DNA of 64,000 nucleotides, taken from assembly GCF_030580855.1 (NCBI RefSeq), contig NZ_JAUQOP010000024.1, positions 26,412 through 90,411 of the forward strand. The letters are read 5' to 3'. Below, piece after piece: positions 16,714 to 25,830 of this stretch. Under the pieces are notes generated by a model. It saw only the letters and a program-made list of their open reading frames with translations, was not told where the DNA came from and did no database searches. The first letter of the stretch is position 1; each line of letters begins with the position of its first letter. The position numbers and the translations under genes are program-made. The stretch is from Pseudomonas citrullilanati (GTDB lineage Bacteria; Pseudomonadota; Gammaproteobacteria; Pseudomonadales; Pseudomonadaceae).

Positions 16714-17160
16714 ATGAGCCAGATCGAAATCCGCCTCGTCACCGCAGACGATCATGCCGCCTGGCTGCCGTTGTGGCAGGCCTACCTGCGGTTCTACAAC
16801 ACCGAGTTGCCGGACACGGTGAGCCAAAGCACCTGGCAACGCTTGCTCGACGAGCGCGAGCCGACCCACGGCGCCCTCGCCTGGAACGGCGACACTGCGG
16901 TGGGCCTGGTGCACTTTATCTATCACCGGTCGAACTGGAGCATCGAGAACTCCTGCTACCTTCAGGACCTGCTGGTGACGGAGTCCTGCCGGGGCAGCGG
17001 CGTCGGCCGCCAGCTCATCGAGTTCGTCTACCGCACGGCCAAGGCCGATGGCTGCGCCAAGGTCCACTGGTTGACCCACGAAACCAACGCCACGGCGATC
17101 CAGCTCTATGAGCGCATCGCCGAACGCCCGGGTTTCATTCAATTTCGCAAAGCCCTGTAA
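16714..17160 (+). CDS. GNAT N-acetyltransferase
   Basis: This is a 148-residue acetyltransferase with the motif A region YLQDLLVTESCRGSGVGRQL and the later AKVHWLTHETNATAIQLYERI, the usual GNAT core. The ATG at 16714 lies six bases after AAGGAG; an in-frame GTG at 16708 is less likely. It is the second gene of the paiB operon, three bases after the paiB stop. By analogy with PaiA/PaiB it might acetylate polyamines or another amine; the substrate is not visible. Confidence 0.88.
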   Translation: MSQIEIRLVTADDHAAWLPLWQAYLRFYNTELPDTVSQSTWQRLLDEREPTHGALAWNGDTAVGLVHFIYHRSNWSIENSCYLQDLLVTESCRGSGVGRQLIEFVYRTAKADGCAKVHWLTHETNATAIQLYERIAERPGFIQFRKAL

Positions 17161-17170
17161 GGAGCGCAGC

Positions 17171-17851
17171 ATGTCGACTTCACTCGCCGATTGGAAAGGT
17201 GTCCCGGCGCCGTACACACGCTTGCTCGAAGGGCGTTTCGTCCGCCTGGAAAAACTCGACCCGGCGCGCCATGGCGACGATCTCTGGCAAGCGCTCGAAG
17301 GTCCCGGGGCCGACCCGAAGCTGTGGGACTACCTGCCCTATGGTCCGTTCAAGGAGCGCAGCGCGTTCGATGCGTGGCTCCAGAATCACGCCGCCAACAT
17401 CGACCCGTATTTCTTCAGCGTGGTCGACCGCGCCAGCGGCCAGGTGCAAGGCCTGCTCAGCCTGATGTCCATCGTCCCGGCCCAGGGCCGTATCGAGATC
17501 GGCCACGTGACCTTCGGCGCGCCGATGCAGCGCTCGCCGAAAAGCACCGAAGCGGTCTACCTGTTGGCCAAGGAATCCTTCGCCCTGGGCTATCGCCGGC
17601 TCGAATGGAAGTGCAACAACGCCAACGCCCGCTCCCGATACGCCGCCGAGCGGCTGGGCTTCACTTTTGAAGGGGTGTTCCGCCAGCACATGGTGGTCAA
17701 GGGGCAGAACCGCGACACCGCGTGGTACTCGATGCTGGATTCGGAATGGCCGGCCATTGGCGCGGGGTTCGAGCGCTGGTTGAGCGCGGAAAACCAGCTG
17801 GAAGGCGGGCAGCGCCGTGGCCTGGCGGCGTGTCGCGCCAGCCAGGCATGA
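17171..17851 (+). CDS. GNAT N-acetyltransferase, RimJ/RimL type
   Basis: This is a 226-residue protein of the acetyltransf_3 (RimJ/RimL-like) class: VRLEKLDPARHGDDLWQAL at the start, then IEIGHVTFGAPMQRSPKSTEA, LEWKCNNANARSRYAAERLGF and EGVFRQHMVVKGQNRDTAWYS. This is the long-form GNAT often found beside PaiB and MocR regulators. The start has GGAGCG upstream and lies ten bases after the previous stop, so it is the third gene of the operon. Its substrate is unknown. Confidence 0.88.
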   Translation: MSTSLADWKGVPAPYTRLLEGRFVRLEKLDPARHGDDLWQALEGPGADPKLWDYLPYGPFKERSAFDAWLQNHAANIDPYFFSVVDRASGQVQGLLSLMSIVPAQGRIEIGHVTFGAPMQRSPKSTEAVYLLAKESFALGYRRLEWKCNNANARSRYAAERLGFTFEGVFRQHMVVKGQNRDTAWYSMLDSEWPAIGAGFERWLSAENQLEGGQRRGLAACRASQA

Positions 17852-17899
17852 GCCCTGCGCCATCGCGAGCCGGCCGCGATGACGCAGGATTGCCCGCGG

Positions 17900-20800
17900 T
17901 CACTCGCTGCGTGGCGCCCGGCGCGTTGCCAGGAACGGGCGAAGCGACTCGGCGGTGACGTGCGCCCGGGCGTACGACCAGGCCCACTGCGGTACGAGGC
18001 CGTGGCGGTTCAGGTAAAGCGCCAGGTTCAAGCGGGTATGTTCGGCGTGGCCCAGCGGGAAGTCGAAACCGTGCAAGAACCCCATCGCCTGCCGATGGTC
18101 GACCGCGTAGACGGCCTGGATCAACTGGTACACCCGGGCCTCCTCGGCGGCCAGGCTGTCGATCAGGGCGCTGGTGAAGGCGGCCCGTGAACGCAGCGAA
18201 CCTGGTCGCCCGAGGGTCTGGCGGATCGTTTCATCGCTGAAGTGCGGCGAGACCAGGTCTTCCCAGATGTACCGGGCCTCCTCCGGTGACAGGCCCGGGA
18301 TGCCCTGGACGGTCCCGGCGAGATTGGGCATGCCGAACAGGGTGGTCATCCGGGTATTGGACGGCGGCTGCCCGGCCACCCTGAACAACTCCGCGACCGT
18401 GGCCAGGTCACTGCGGCCGGTATACCGCGTGCCCTGGAGAAAATCCCAGAACCTTATCAACGCGCCCTGGTTATTCATCAGGCTGCGCAGGTTGCGATCG
18501 TTGAACGGCTGCATCCAGTCGATATCGATGCTGCCCCGGCTCGCCACCTCCTGGTAGCGGCTGCCGGCGTACTCGGCAATGACCTGCAGCCGGGCATCGG
18601 ACAGTGCCGGATTGCGTATCCACGCCGCCAGCACATGGACCGGAAACAGGCCGCCCAGGTTGGAGGCAATCACGGGCGATTGCAGCAGGATCTCGGCGCG
18701 TCTCGCCAACACGGGAAACCGCTGCAGGGACACCGTGAGCAAATCGGTGATGTCCTCGACCCTGTCGTAGTACATGAACTGCTCCATCAGCTCTTCGTCA
18801 TCCAGGCGCCCACCGGTTTCAAGCTCGTAGCGTTCGCCGACTTTCTTCAGGTCATCGCGGTCCACCAGGTAGGCACCGTTGAGTTGTTGTTCCAGTTGCT
18901 CGTCACTGAGCTGGCCATGCACGGCCTGGTCGTAGCGGACATAAGCCAGGTCGTTGCGCGGATGATGGTCCGTCAGGTTCCGCGCGCGGATGCCGTATTC
19001 CAGCAGGATGTGCATCACATCCTGGGAGAGCACGAGGTATTCATTGTTGAGCAACTCCAAGAGCTCCGCTTCCGGGACAGGCCCGAGCAGGGTGTCCTCG
19101 AAAAAATGGCGCAAGGAATCATCGTGCTGCGTGTAGTACGCAAAGCTGCTCAATTGCAGGCGAGCGGGAGCCCGGGGTGATACCAGGCGCCCGATGTATT
19201 GCAGCATTTCGGCGGGCAGGACGGTATGTCGGCCGCGGTCCAGGACCTGGCGAGCCGAGTTTCGCGCTTGCAGGTCGAGGTAGTTGAGGATCGGCTGGAA
19301 CAAACGATGCGGATTGGGGGCCCCATGGATGATCTGGGTCAGGTCGAACAGTGCCGCCTCGTTCAGCAGCTCTTCCAGCGTCTGGGCGTGATCGGAGAGC
19401 GCCTGTTGCAGGGCGGAAGGCTGTGCCACCAGATAATTGCTCACTTCTGGATGCAGGTCGATGTAGTCGGCCACTTCATTGCGCAGCCCCTGCATCGTGA
19501 ACGTCGGCTGGGCCTGCCCCTCGTTCAGCCCCCGGGCGATGGCATTGAAGAAACAATCGCCGTCGGCGGCGAACGTGACCTCCTGGTCGTCACCCAGCAC
19601 CAGCGCGTAATGACTCTCGCCGGTTCGCCTCAGGACGATATCGGTGCTGGCCCGGCGCGGATGATGGCTGGCCGGGTAGCCACTTTCGGTTTGCCCGGGG
19701 GTAAAGCGCACCGACCAATCCTGGCGCGTGGGCCTTTGGTCCATGATCAACAAGCTGCGGTTGCGGGGCCAGATCGCCAGCCGGGTCATCATGGCCGGGA
19801 CCAGGTCCATGATGTCCAGGTCCCATGTGTGGGGCGTGCGCACCAGTTCGGAAACGGAGCGCGACGGCTGAGGTTGCGGTGGTCTCGAAGGTCCGGGTTC
19901 GGGTGACGGTGACGGCCGCTTGCCGCCGCCCCGGCCGAAGCCGACCGCGCGCCATTCGCCATTGGCCATGCGCGCCACGGTGCTTCTCATCACACCGCTG
20001 GAGCGGATGCTCAAGCCTGTGACCGGGTCGACCAGGGTCGCTTCGGTGGCTTTCAAGGGCGTATGGTCGTGTACCCGGAACACCGTGCCATTGGGTTGGC
20101 GCACGTACACGGGACGCGTCACGCGCCCGGTGGCGCCGTCGGTGATGCTGGGGCGGTAGAAGCCCTGGGGGTTGGGGGTCAACCCACGTAGGGGCGTGCT
20201 ATCGGTCACGGCAAAGCGGCGGTACAGCGCCTCTTCCAACGGCAAGCCAGGCACCGCGTGCGCCTGGGCTTGGCGCGTGGGCAGCGCCAGGAACGTGGCG
20301 TTTCCCCGCACCGGGACGTTCACGCCGCCGGGCAACCCCCTGCCCGCATAATTGGCGACCTTGTGGACGAAGGCCAGCGTCGGCAGGTTCATGGGCACCG
20401 AGCCGGTGCGCAGCACCAGCAAACCGGTCCTGACCAGACGGCCCAGCAGCTGGAAACCCGGCACCAGGAGCAGGCCGGCGATGTCCATGACGATTTCAAC
20501 GGCGGTCACCACCCACTTCGCCAGGGTCTGGCCACTCTCCCGGGTGCTGTTGGAGCGGTGGTCGGCATAAGCGCTGTGGAACTCGACATAGGCTCGATGA
20601 AGGTCGTCGAGAAAGTCGCCCTTGAGCAATGCGCCGCGAACCAGCGGGCGCCCGCCCCGCAGACCCAGGGCGCGCTTGATCTGTTCGGCATCCAGGGTGG
20701 ACAAGCGCGAACGCAGGTAGGCCCGCCAAGGTTCGTGCTGCAAGAGCCCGCCAATGCCGACCTGCAGATCCGCGAACTCATGGAAATCATCGCCCTCGGG

Positions 20801-22828
20801 GCTGTCGGGAAAATACACCCCGACGGTGCCGGTGATCTCGGGCCCTTCCTGGTCGGTGAATACCAATACGCCGTCGACACTCACCGCATTGCCCATCGAA
20901 CCCTGCCCGCCGGCGCTCACGGTGCCGCCCAGCAGGAGGCCGTGCACGCAGACTTTGCGCCGGTCGACCAAGGCACGCCGTGCGGCGTCCGGCGATTGCA
21001 GTACAGCGTTTAGCCAGGCCAGCACCCGCTTTTGCGCCTTCGGTGGGGTGAACGCCGGGTCGATCACGGTGGCCTTGAACACCGCCTCGTTCTTGAGCGA
21101 GGCCTCATGGCCCTTGAACGTCAAATGAGCCAGGTACGCTGTGCGCCACGCCGCCTTGAACCCCGGTTCGTTGAGCTTCTGCCGAAGCATGGTTTCGTAC
21201 CGGCCACCGGCATCGATCCGGATCGCCATCCGGGCCAGCTGGGCCCCCGTCAAGGTGATGAAAAAACCGCTCGCCGGGTGTCTGACACGCTCGCCCTGCG
21301 GGTCGAGCACTTGGACGGGCGACACTTCGCGCATGGCGTTGGGGTATTGCACCGGACGCAAATGGTCGAGCATCAACTGGGTCAGGCTGGTGCGCCGCGA
21401 TTGCGGGGGCCGGGCACGCTCGCCCTGGAACAGCGTGACCTGGGTTTTATCCGGATCAGGGTCTATCGCCGGGTGGAAAGTCCGCTGCAGATCGAGCCTG
21501 ATCTGCTGGCGAGTGAACTGGCTCAACGTCGCAATGCCGTCCCCCAACACATAGGCCGCCTGCGCCGCTTGCTCTTCCAGACGCCGATAAAGGGCCTGCT
21601 GCGCACGCGTCGCCGCCCTGTAGAAAGCAGGACGATGCTGTTCGACCAAGGTGTGCTGACGGACCGCCAGCGGCCCGGCCAGGGACAACATCGGCAGCGC
21701 GAGCGCGTCCTCGGTGTGTCGAGCGAAGGTCTGCAAGGCCAGCGTCGGGTTTTCGGGGGCGTCGAGGACGGCGTCCAGGGCCGTGCCCTGCCCCTGCAAC
21801 AGGTCCTGCGCCGCCACCTCGAAGACTGGCCCGGCCAGCTCCGTGGAAATATCCACGATCGTGCGCGCCTGCCCTTGATGCACGGGGCGTACCTGGGCGA
21901 TCAGGTCCTGGACTGAACGAAATCGCTGCAGGCCGTGTTCCAGGGAATACAGGAACAGCGACAACCGGTCGGTGTACTTGATCACCATCGCCGCCGGCCA
22001 CTTCTGCGGCGTCGCAGTGCCTTCGAGCATGACCGCATAGACATGGGGAATGGGCGCCCGCAACAAGCGACTGCGTTGCGCCATGGACGGGTGGGTGGTG
22101 ATGATGTCCAGCAGGCGGTCTTCGTCGCTCTGCTGGATGCGCTCGCTGGGGATCAGCCCATCGGCACCGGGGCGGTCGACCTTGTACAGGTTGAACAGGT
22201 ACAGGAATCGCCGGGCCAGCAGCACGGCCAACGCCGTGGTCGTGGTCGATGGCGCTGCGGTCTCCAACGAATCGAGTTGATACGCGGCGGTGCGAAACAG
22301 CGCCAGGTCCTCGCGGAATTGGCGCTTGATCCGGTCATTGGTCGTCGGGTTGGCGATGTAGAGCGCCGACTCCAGGGCCGCCGCAACCTTGGCGTCCACC
22401 GGCGCGACGAACAGGCTGTCGGGTTCTTGCACCGAGTCTGGGCGGGTAAAAAAACCGACCTGGCCCGGGGTGAAGATCGCCGGTGTGTCGGCCAGCAAGC
22501 AGTCCCGCATGACCTCGGTAAAACGCTGGGAGGCGGTCAACCGGCGCCGGCCGTTTGCGTCGGTCGCGAAGTGATTCACATAGCAGTCGGCCGGATCGAT
22601 GGCCTCGAGCACGGAGGGGCGAAACGCACGCTCGGGAATCCTGGCCTTGAGCGCCGCCACCAATAACCGCTTGATCACGGTATCGAACGTCGGCAGGCCG
22701 GCGAACAGACGGGCCAGTTGCGCCTGGTTGCCGTCCAGCAGCCCCAGCAACCTGGCCTGTTCTTTTCCCTGGGGGCTGAGCGGCGCTGGGTGGTCAGCGC
22801 CCGGTTGATCGTTGGTCAAAATAGACAT
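17900..22828 (-). CDS. Giant dermonecrotic-toxin-like protein with permuted OTU-protease-like module
   Basis: The protein has 1642 residues and no signal peptide. The N-terminal part (about 1-760) is of the DUF6543/dermonecrotic-toxin type (GVLVFTDQEGPEITGTVGVY, FPDSPEGDDFHEFADL, PWRAYLRSRLSTLD). A hydrophobic segment (about 773-807) may insert into membranes, and a Pro/Ser-rich linker (about 967-992) follows. Next come a strand with GESHYALVLGDD (His1073) and FAADGDCFFNAIARGLN (Cys1092), then LRNEVADYIDLHPEVSNYL. These are the His, Cys and helix signatures of OTU cysteine proteases, but in permuted order. The last 450 residues are helical and unrecognised. The ATG lacks a clear ribosome site and lies behind a 9-pair hairpin. 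Deubiquitinase-like activity is an inference. Confidence 0.75.
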   Translation of the reverse strand: MSILTNDQPGADHPAPLSPQGKEQARLLGLLDGNQAQLARLFAGLPTFDTVIKRLLVAALKARIPERAFRPSVLEAIDPADCYVNHFATDANGRRRLTASQRFTEVMRDCLLADTPAIFTPGQVGFFTRPDSVQEPDSLFVAPVDAKVAAALESALYIANPTTNDRIKRQFREDLALFRTAAYQLDSLETAAPSTTTTALAVLLARRFLYLFNLYKVDRPGADGLIPSERIQQSDEDRLLDIITTHPSMAQRSRLLRAPIPHVYAVMLEGTATPQKWPAAMVIKYTDRLSLFLYSLEHGLQRFRSVQDLIAQVRPVHQGQARTIVDISTELAGPVFEVAAQDLLQGQGTALDAVLDAPENPTLALQTFARHTEDALALPMLSLAGPLAVRQHTLVEQHRPAFYRAATRAQQALYRRLEEQAAQAAYVLGDGIATLSQFTRQQIRLDLQRTFHPAIDPDPDKTQVTLFQGERARPPQSRRTSLTQLMLDHLRPVQYPNAMREVSPVQVLDPQGERVRHPASGFFITLTGAQLARMAIRIDAGGRYETMLRQKLNEPGFKAAWRTAYLAHLTFKGHEASLKNEAVFKATVIDPAFTPPKAQKRVLAWLNAVLQSPDAARRALVDRRKVCVHGLLLGGTVSAGGQGSMGNAVSVDGVLVFTDQEGPEITGTVGVYFPDSPEGDDFHEFADLQVGIGGLLQHEPWRAYLRSRLSTLDAEQIKRALGLRGGRPLVRGALLKGDFLDDLHRAYVEFHSAYADHRSNSTRESGQTLAKWVVTAVEIVMDIAGLLLVPGFQLLGRLVRTGLLVLRTGSVPMNLPTLAFVHKVANYAGRGLPGGVNVPVRGNATFLALPTRQAQAHAVPGLPLEEALYRRFAVTDSTPLRGLTPNPQGFYRPSITDGATGRVTRPVYVRQPNGTVFRVHDHTPLKATEATLVDPVTGLSIRSSGVMRSTVARMANGEWRAVGFGRGGGKRPSPSPEPGPSRPPQPQPSRSVSELVRTPHTWDLDIMDLVPAMMTRLAIWPRNRSLLIMDQRPTRQDWSVRFTPGQTESGYPASHHPRRASTDIVLRRTGESHYALVLGDDQEVTFAADGDCFFNAIARGLNEGQAQPTFTMQGLRNEVADYIDLHPEVSNYLVAQPSALQQALSDHAQTLEELLNEAALFDLTQIIHGAPNPHRLFQPILNYLDLQARNSARQVLDRGRHTVLPAEMLQYIGRLVSPRAPARLQLSSFAYYTQHDDSLRHFFEDTLLGPVPEAELLELLNNEYLVLSQDVMHILLEYGIRARNLTDHHPRNDLAYVRYDQAVHGQLSDEQLEQQLNGAYLVDRDDLKKVGERYELETGGRLDDEELMEQFMYYDRVEDITDLLTVSLQRFPVLARRAEILLQSPVIASNLGGLFPVHVLAAWIRNPALSDARLQVIAEYAGSRYQEVASRGSIDIDWMQPFNDRNLRSLMNNQGALIRFWDFLQGTRYTGRSDLATVAELFRVAGQPPSNTRMTTLFGMPNLAGTVQGIPGLSPEEARYIWEDLVSPHFSDETIRQTLGRPGSLRSRAAFTSALIDSLAAEEARVYQLIQAVYAVDHRQAMGFLHGFDFPLGHAEHTRLNLALYLNRHGLVPQWAWSYARAHVTAESLRPFLATRRAPRSE

Positions 22829-22832
22829 TGAA

Positions 22833-22861
22833 GGGTCCGGTCATTGAAGAAAACCGGACCC
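22833..22861 (-). promoter_or_regulatory. Hairpin in the leader of the OTU-toxin gene
   Basis: GGGTCCGGT and ACCGGACCC are exact 9-base complements with an 11-base loop, ending five bases before the ATG at 22828. It occupies the place where the ribosome site should be, so it may limit translation. Confidence 0.5.
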
Positions 22862-22884
22862 TATCCCGCCGCTGGGTCACCCTT

Positions 22885-22902
22885 GCCATACATATGTATG
22901 GC
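22885..22902. promoter_or_regulatory. 18-base perfect palindrome before the OTU-toxin gene
   Basis: GCCATACATATGTATGGC is self-complementary over all 18 bases and lies 57 bases upstream of the toxin start, between it and the homocysteine methyltransferase gene. It is AT-rich in a GC-rich context. It is a probable operator for a dimeric repressor or activator. Confidence 0.55.
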
Positions 22903-22958
22903 CGCGCTGGCGGCACGGGCGAAAACCGTAAGCCCAGGTGTCCTGCAGCGCCGCGGCC

Positions 22959-23870
22959 TCAGCCCAGCGCCCGCGCCAACACCGCGATATGCTCGGGACC
23001 GATCCCGCAGCAGCCGCCCAAGTGACTGGCCCCGCGGGCTTGCCAATCCGTTGCCCAGGTCAGGTAACCCGGCGGGTCGAGGTCTTCGCGCAGCGGGTCC
23101 AGGCCGTCGTTGGCCGTCGCTTCCTTCGGTTGCGGCGGGAAGGCGTTGGCGTAGGCGCCGATGTGGATGGCCGCGCCCAGGCGCTCGAACGTCTGCCGCG
23201 CCGCGTCGATGGCCGCGCCGATCACTTCCGGCTGGCTGCAGTTGAACAGCAGCACCTGGACGCCCAGCTCGGCGGCCACTGCGGCGGCCTCCGCCACCGG
23301 TTCGCCGGAGCGCAGGCGCGGCACGTCGTCGGTGTCTTCGTCCTTTAGGGTGAACGACAGCCAGAACGGCTTGCCGTCCTTCGGCAACCCGGCGTGAATC
23401 GCCCGGGCTTCGACGGTCGAGCTCTGGGTTTCCGCCAGCCAGAGGTCGACATGGGGCGCCAGGCCCGACACCAGCGGCGCCAGCAACTCGCTGGCGCGGG
23501 ATGCGTCGAACAGGTCGGGACGGTAGGAACCGAACAACGGTGGCAGCGAGCCGGCCACCCGGACGGGCTTGCCCGACGCCTGCACGGCGCGGCGCGCCAG
23601 TTCACCGGCCAACGCCGCCAGCGCCTGGCCGTGGGCGGCGAAACGCGCTTCGCCAATGTGGAACGGCACTACCGCATAACTGTTGCTGGTGATCACCTGG
23701 GCACCGCTGGCGATATAGGCCGCGTGCACCGCCTCCACCGCCTCGGGCGCTTCGCTCAAGGCCAGGGCCGACCATTCCGGCTGGCGGAACGGCGCGCCCC
23801 GGCGTTGCAGTTCGCGGCCCATGCCGCCATCGAGAATGACTGTTGCTGCGCCCATATGCGATTCACTCAT
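22959..23870 (-). CDS. Homocysteine S-methyltransferase family protein
   Basis: This is a 303-residue zinc methyltransferase of the MmuM/BHMT type: ILDGGMGRELQRRG at the N-terminus, SNSYAVVPFHIG, then zinc cysteines in LLFNCSQPE and the C-terminal pair HLGGCCGIGPEH. It transfers a methyl group, probably from S-methylmethionine or a related donor, to homocysteine to make methionine. I use the ATG at 23870; a GTG at 23891 and an ATG at 23855 are possible. It is divergent from an amino-acid ABC binding protein and permease that may import the methyl donor. Confidence 0.88.
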   Translation of the reverse strand: MSESHMGAATVILDGGMGRELQRRGAPFRQPEWSALALSEAPEAVEAVHAAYIASGAQVITSNSYAVVPFHIGEARFAAHGQALAALAGELARRAVQASGKPVRVAGSLPPLFGSYRPDLFDASRASELLAPLVSGLAPHVDLWLAETQSSTVEARAIHAGLPKDGKPFWLSFTLKDEDTDDVPRLRSGEPVAEAAAVAAELGVQVLLFNCSQPEVIGAAIDAARQTFERLGAAIHIGAYANAFPPQPKEATANDGLDPLREDLDPPGYLTWATDWQARGASHLGGCCGIGPEHIAVLARALG

Positions 23871-23969
23871 AAGCTTATGAAAAATACTCACTACCGGAGC
23901 GGTTCTTATAACTATTTAATACGCAGCCATCGAGTGCCTACAACTTATTTTTCTACCCAGGGGCTTCCC

Positions 23970-24791
23970 ATGAAACGACAACCATTGCTGGCCCTGGGCC
24001 TGGTCCTGCTGGCCGCCTCGACGCAGGCGCTCGCCGGTGCCACGCTGGATCGCGTCGAGCAGAAGAAGGAACTGGTCGGCGTCCTGATGGAAAGCTACCC
24101 GCCCTTCTCGTTCCTCAACGAACAGAACCAGCTCGACGGTTTCGACGTCGATGTCGCCAAGGCCGTGGCGGAGAAACTGGGCGTGAAGCTGCGCCTGGAA
24201 ACCCCATCCTGGGACGTGATCGCCGCCGGCCACTGGAGCGGGCGCTACGACATCTGCATCTGCTCCATGACCCCGAGCAAGGCTCGCGCCGAAGTGTTCG
24301 ACTTCCCGGTGCAGTATTACGCCTCGCCCGCCGTCATCGTCGTCAACGCCAAGGACGACCGGATCCACGGCGCCCAGGACCTGAGCGGCAAGAAAGTCGG
24401 CCTCACCAGCGCCTCCAGCTACGAAAGCTACCTGAACAAGAACCTGGTGATCGAAGGCGCCGAAGACACCCACCTGAACTACCCCTTCGAGAACGTGCAG
24501 GTGGCCCCCTACGACACCGACAACGTGGCGTTCCAGGACCTTGGCCTGGGCGCCGGGGTGCGGCTCGATGCGGTGCTGACCAACCTGGTGACCGCGCAGC
24601 CGCGCCTGACCGAAGACAAGCGCTTCAAACTGGCGGGCGAGCCGCTGTATTCCGAGCCGAATTCGGTGGCCATCGAAAAGGGCGACGCCCAATGGGACAG
24701 CAAGGTCCGTGAGGCCTTCGCGCAGTTGAAACAGGACGGCACCTTGAGCAAACTCTCGCAGAAATGGATCGGCGCCGACATCACCCAATGA
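23970..24791 (+). CDS. Amino-acid ABC transporter substrate-binding protein
   Basis: This is a 273-residue periplasmic protein with a signal peptide (cleavage after ALA). It is of the family 3 (HisJ/GlnH-like) binding-protein class, recognisable by LVGVLMESYPPFSFLNEQNQ, GFDVDVAKAVAEKLGV, WDVIAAGHWSGRYDICI and the pocket motif CSMTPSKARAEVFDF. The following permease gene overlaps the stop codon. The ligand is probably an amino acid. Its divergence from the homocysteine methyltransferase gene makes a methionine-related compound attractive, but this is inference. No ATPase gene belongs to the unit. Confidence 0.88.
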   Translation: MKRQPLLALGLVLLAASTQALAGATLDRVEQKKELVGVLMESYPPFSFLNEQNQLDGFDVDVAKAVAEKLGVKLRLETPSWDVIAAGHWSGRYDICICSMTPSKARAEVFDFPVQYYASPAVIVVNAKDDRIHGAQDLSGKKVGLTSASSYESYLNKNLVIEGAEDTHLNYPFENVQVAPYDTDNVAFQDLGLGAGVRLDAVLTNLVTAQPRLTEDKRFKLAGEPLYSEPNSVAIEKGDAQWDSKVREAFAQLKQDGTLSKLSQKWIGADITQ

Positions 24792-25621
24792 CTTCTTTTC
24801 CACCCCCTCAGCCACCGCCTTCGGTGGCTGAATCACGCCTGCAAAAAATCTTCGGCTTTCGCACCCGGCTGTACCTGACCTGGGCCACCCTGCTGGCGCT
24901 GTTCGCGAGTTTCTTCCTGAGCTTCGACCTGAAATTCTCGATCATCCTGGACAAGCTGCCGAACCTGCTCGGCGTGCACCTGGCCCCCAACGGTTTCCTG
25001 CAAGGCGCCGCGCTGACCCTGTTCCTGTGCCTGTGCTCGATCGTCGCCTCGTCCCTGCTGGGCTTCATTACCGCCTTGGCGCGGCTGTCCAACAGTGCGG
25101 TGGCGTTCGGCATCGCCAGCTTCTACGCGTCATTCTTTCGCGGCACACCGCTGCTGATCCAGATCCTGCTGATCTACCTGGGCCTGCCGCAACTGGGCGT
25201 GGTCCCGGGAGCGATCGCCGCCGGGGTCATCGCCCTGTCGCTGAACTACGGCGCCTACCTGAGCGAAATCTTCCGCGCCGGCATCGTTGGCGTCCCCCAC
25301 GGCCAGCGCGAAGCGTCCCTGGCGCTGGGCTTGAGCGAAACCGTGATCTTCTGGCGCGTCACCCTGCCCCAGGCCATGCGCACCATCATCCCGCCCACCA
25401 CCAACCAGTTCATCTCGATGCTCAAAGATTCGTCCCTGATCTCGGTGATGGGGGTCTGGGAAGTGATGTTCCTGGCGCAGTCCTACGGACGCTCCAGCTA
25501 CCGCTACATCGAAATGCTCACCACGGCGGCGATCCTCTACTGGCTGATGTCCATTGCCCTGGAACTGATCCAGGCGCGGATGGAGCGGCATTATGGGAAG
25601 GCGTACCTCAAGCGCAGCTGA
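24788..25621 (+). CDS. Amino-acid ABC transporter permease
   Basis: This is a 277-residue polar amino-acid permease (HisM type) with a Pro-rich cytoplasmic start, about five to six transmembrane helices and the EAA loop SLALGLSETVIFWRVTLPQA, which contacts the ATPase. Other family marks are YASFFRGTPLLIQ and LSLNYGAYLSEIFRAGI. Its ATG overlaps the binding-protein stop (ATGA). No ATP-binding gene follows, so the transporter presumably shares an ATPase encoded elsewhere. Confidence 0.92.
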   Translation: MTSFPPPQPPPSVAESRLQKIFGFRTRLYLTWATLLALFASFFLSFDLKFSIILDKLPNLLGVHLAPNGFLQGAALTLFLCLCSIVASSLLGFITALARLSNSAVAFGIASFYASFFRGTPLLIQILLIYLGLPQLGVVPGAIAAGVIALSLNYGAYLSEIFRAGIVGVPHGQREASLALGLSETVIFWRVTLPQAMRTIIPPTTNQFISMLKDSSLISVMGVWEVMFLAQSYGRSSYRYIEMLTTAAILYWLMSIALELIQARMERHYGKAYLKRS

Positions 25622-25830
25622 GGTCGCCCAGCCGGTCAAACCGACAGGTCCTAGAAGGCTGTAGGGCAAAACATCGGGCCTTGAAAGCCGATGCCATGAA
25701 CCGTCGAGCGCTCCCTTGCTGGCCTACGAATTTGATCTGCCGCGTCTTGCTCGCGGCAAGGACATGGCCGGCATCCCGAGGCGGGTGGAATTTTTAAAGT
25801 GCGGACTCCGTTCACGAGAGGCCGCACCCG

